Positions 62,680-64,000 of a stretch of DNA of 64,000 nucleotides are shown piece after piece. Under the pieces are notes generated by a model, which had not been told where the DNA came from, searched no databases, and saw only the letters and a list, made by a program, of their open reading frames with translations. The DNA comes from Paroedura picta (lineage: Eukaryota > Chordata > Lepidosauria > Squamata > Gekkonidae), in the NCBI RefSeq assembly GCF_049243985.1, contig NC_135378.1, positions 43,806,941 to 43,870,940 on the forward strand, in the 5' to 3' direction. The position numbers were made by a program, and so were the translations under genes. Every line of letters starts with the position of its first letter. The stretch's first letter is position 1.

Positions 62680-64000
62680 AGGGCAGCTACTTGTCCCCTT
62701 GATCCCTGTCCGTCCTTGCTGCTCAAAGGGGGTGGCCAGTGGATAGGTCAGCTCAGGAATATTGTCAGTCTCTCGCTATCTACTGGGGAGTTCCCTGAGC
62801 TGCTGAAGTGGGCAGTGGTTCGCCTTCTCCTCAAGAAACCTTCAGTGAATCCGCAGGATCTGTCCAGCTACCTCCTGGTCTTGCACCTTGCATTTCTGGG
62901 TAAAGTGGTTGAAAGGGCTGCCGCAGAAAAGCTCCTGGCGTTCTTGGATGAAACTTCGTCATTCAATCCATATCGGGTTTCCTTCCTGGCCACGGGGTGG
63001 AGACAGTGCTGATCACCCTGATGGATGATCTCCATTGCCAGCTGGATTGGGGTGGGTCAGCCATTCTCATAATGTTAGATCTGTCAAACACTTTTGATGT
63101 GGTTGGCCATGAGTTACTGGCCCACTGCCTCACCAGGGCAGGGAATATGGGGTATAGCCCTTCATTGGCTGCACTGCTTCCTGCAAAATCGGACCCAGAG
63201 GGTAGCAGTGGGGAATGAGGTGTCGTATCCCTGTCAACTCCCTTGTGGAGTCCCTCGGGGCGGTGCTATCCCCCTCTCCTTTCAACATCTTTATGCACCC
63301 TCTAGCCCAGCTGGTCTGGAGTTTTGGGCTGGGTTGTCATCAATATGCCAATGGCACCCAGCTCTCTCTCCTCATGGATGGCCGACCAGACTCCCCTCCC
63401 CCCAGAACCATTTGCCAGATGTTTGGAAGCTTGTGGCAGGATGGCTTGAGCAGAGTCATCTGAAACTCAACCCCTCCAAGACAGTAATCCTATGGCTGGG
63501 AAGGAAGAAGGCAGGACAGGAAGTGCGGATTCCCATTCTGGCCGGGTGCAACTGATCCCAGCACCCCAGGCCAGAAATTTGGGGGTGATTCTGGATGCCT
63601 CGCTTGACCATGGAGGCACAGGTCACAAAGGCAGCCCTCCAGGCATTTTACCACCTTCATCAGGTGAGGCTTCTAGCACCCTACCTGTCTTGAGAACACC
63701 TAGCCATGGTGATCCATGTGACATTCACCTCCAGAATTGACTTCTGTCACTTGCTGTACGTGGGCCTGTCTCTGACCCAGAAATTGCAGCTGGTGAAAAA
63801 TGCAGCTGCTAGGGTCCTCACAGGAACACCTTGCAGGACCCATATCTAGGCAGTACTGAGGCAGCTGCATTGGTTTCTGGTTGCAGCCCAGATCAGGTTC
63901 AAGGTTCTGAGACCCATATATATGAAGGACCGCCTGTTGCCCTATGCCCTTCGCAGGGCTTTATGCTCTGCATGTACCAACTTATTGGTCATTCCTGGCT
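62680..64000 (+). mobile_element. L2/Vingi-like LINE, RT region, runs off the window
   Basis: Successive frames give RT motifs: VVRLLLKKPSVNPQDLSSYL, ILIMLDLSNTFDVVGHELL, a YANGTQLSLL stretch at the YADD-box position, QSHLKLNPSKTVILWLG, and LGVILDASL. Stops and frameshifts show it is dead. It lies in an SH3RF1 intron, and its 3' end is cut by the window edge. Confidence 0.85.

Overview
This is a vertebrate nuclear window, almost certainly from a squamate reptile. Spliced exons with phase-consistent GT-AG junctions read as NEK1. The interspersed repeats are squamate-type: a Sauria-type SINE with its RTE/BovB-related tail, BovB/RTE LINE ends, CR1 LINE ends, L2/Vingi-like LINEs, Helitrons, many palindromic hAT-type MITEs and several tRNA-derived SINEs. 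I cannot name the species. I recognised no bacterial genes, CRISPR array, functional tRNA/rRNA gene, LTR element or endogenous retrovirus.

Layout. (1) 1-4850: intergenic or 5' flank, with a BovB/RTE 3' fragment, an isolated CpG island at about 1790-2560 and a MITE. In other vertebrates CLCN3 lies head-to-head with NEK1, so CLCN3 5' sequence on the minus strand is expected here, but I found no CLCN3 coding exon. (2) 4850-5760: the NEK1 CpG-island promoter and a probable noncoding first exon ending at 5512. (3) 6353-47768: the complete NEK1 coding region on the plus strand. It has 34 coding exons that all join in frame to 3861 nt (1286 codons plus stop). The protein is an N-terminal NIMA-family Ser/Thr kinase domain, a central basic coiled-coil-rich region and an acidic C-terminal region. 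One 84-nt in-frame exon (22559-22642) looks like the cassette exon of the long NEK1 isoform. The intron after 23159 appears to use a GC donor. The 3' UTR probably ends just after the AATAAA at 48999-49004. (4) 49030-57800: intergenic DNA full of repeats. (5) 57840-58960: a second CpG island with the probable noncoding exon 1 of SH3RF1 (POSH), then the first coding exon of SH3RF1 at 60787-61167 (RING finger). The rest of SH3RF1 lies beyond the window, and its next intron contains an L2/Vingi-like LINE that runs off the right edge.

NEK1 is a kinase of cilia, centrosomes and the DNA damage response. SH3RF1 is a RING E3 ligase and JNK scaffold. They are neighbours by conserved synteny and I see no shared pathway. 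The gene content is ordinary. The unusual material is in the introns: nested and serial transposon insertions (intron 2; the intron after 23159), a minisatellite built from inverted GC-rich units at about 56380-56790, a perfect 15-bp inverted repeat at 1416-1453, and long homopolymer G/C runs. I found no convincing new biological system.
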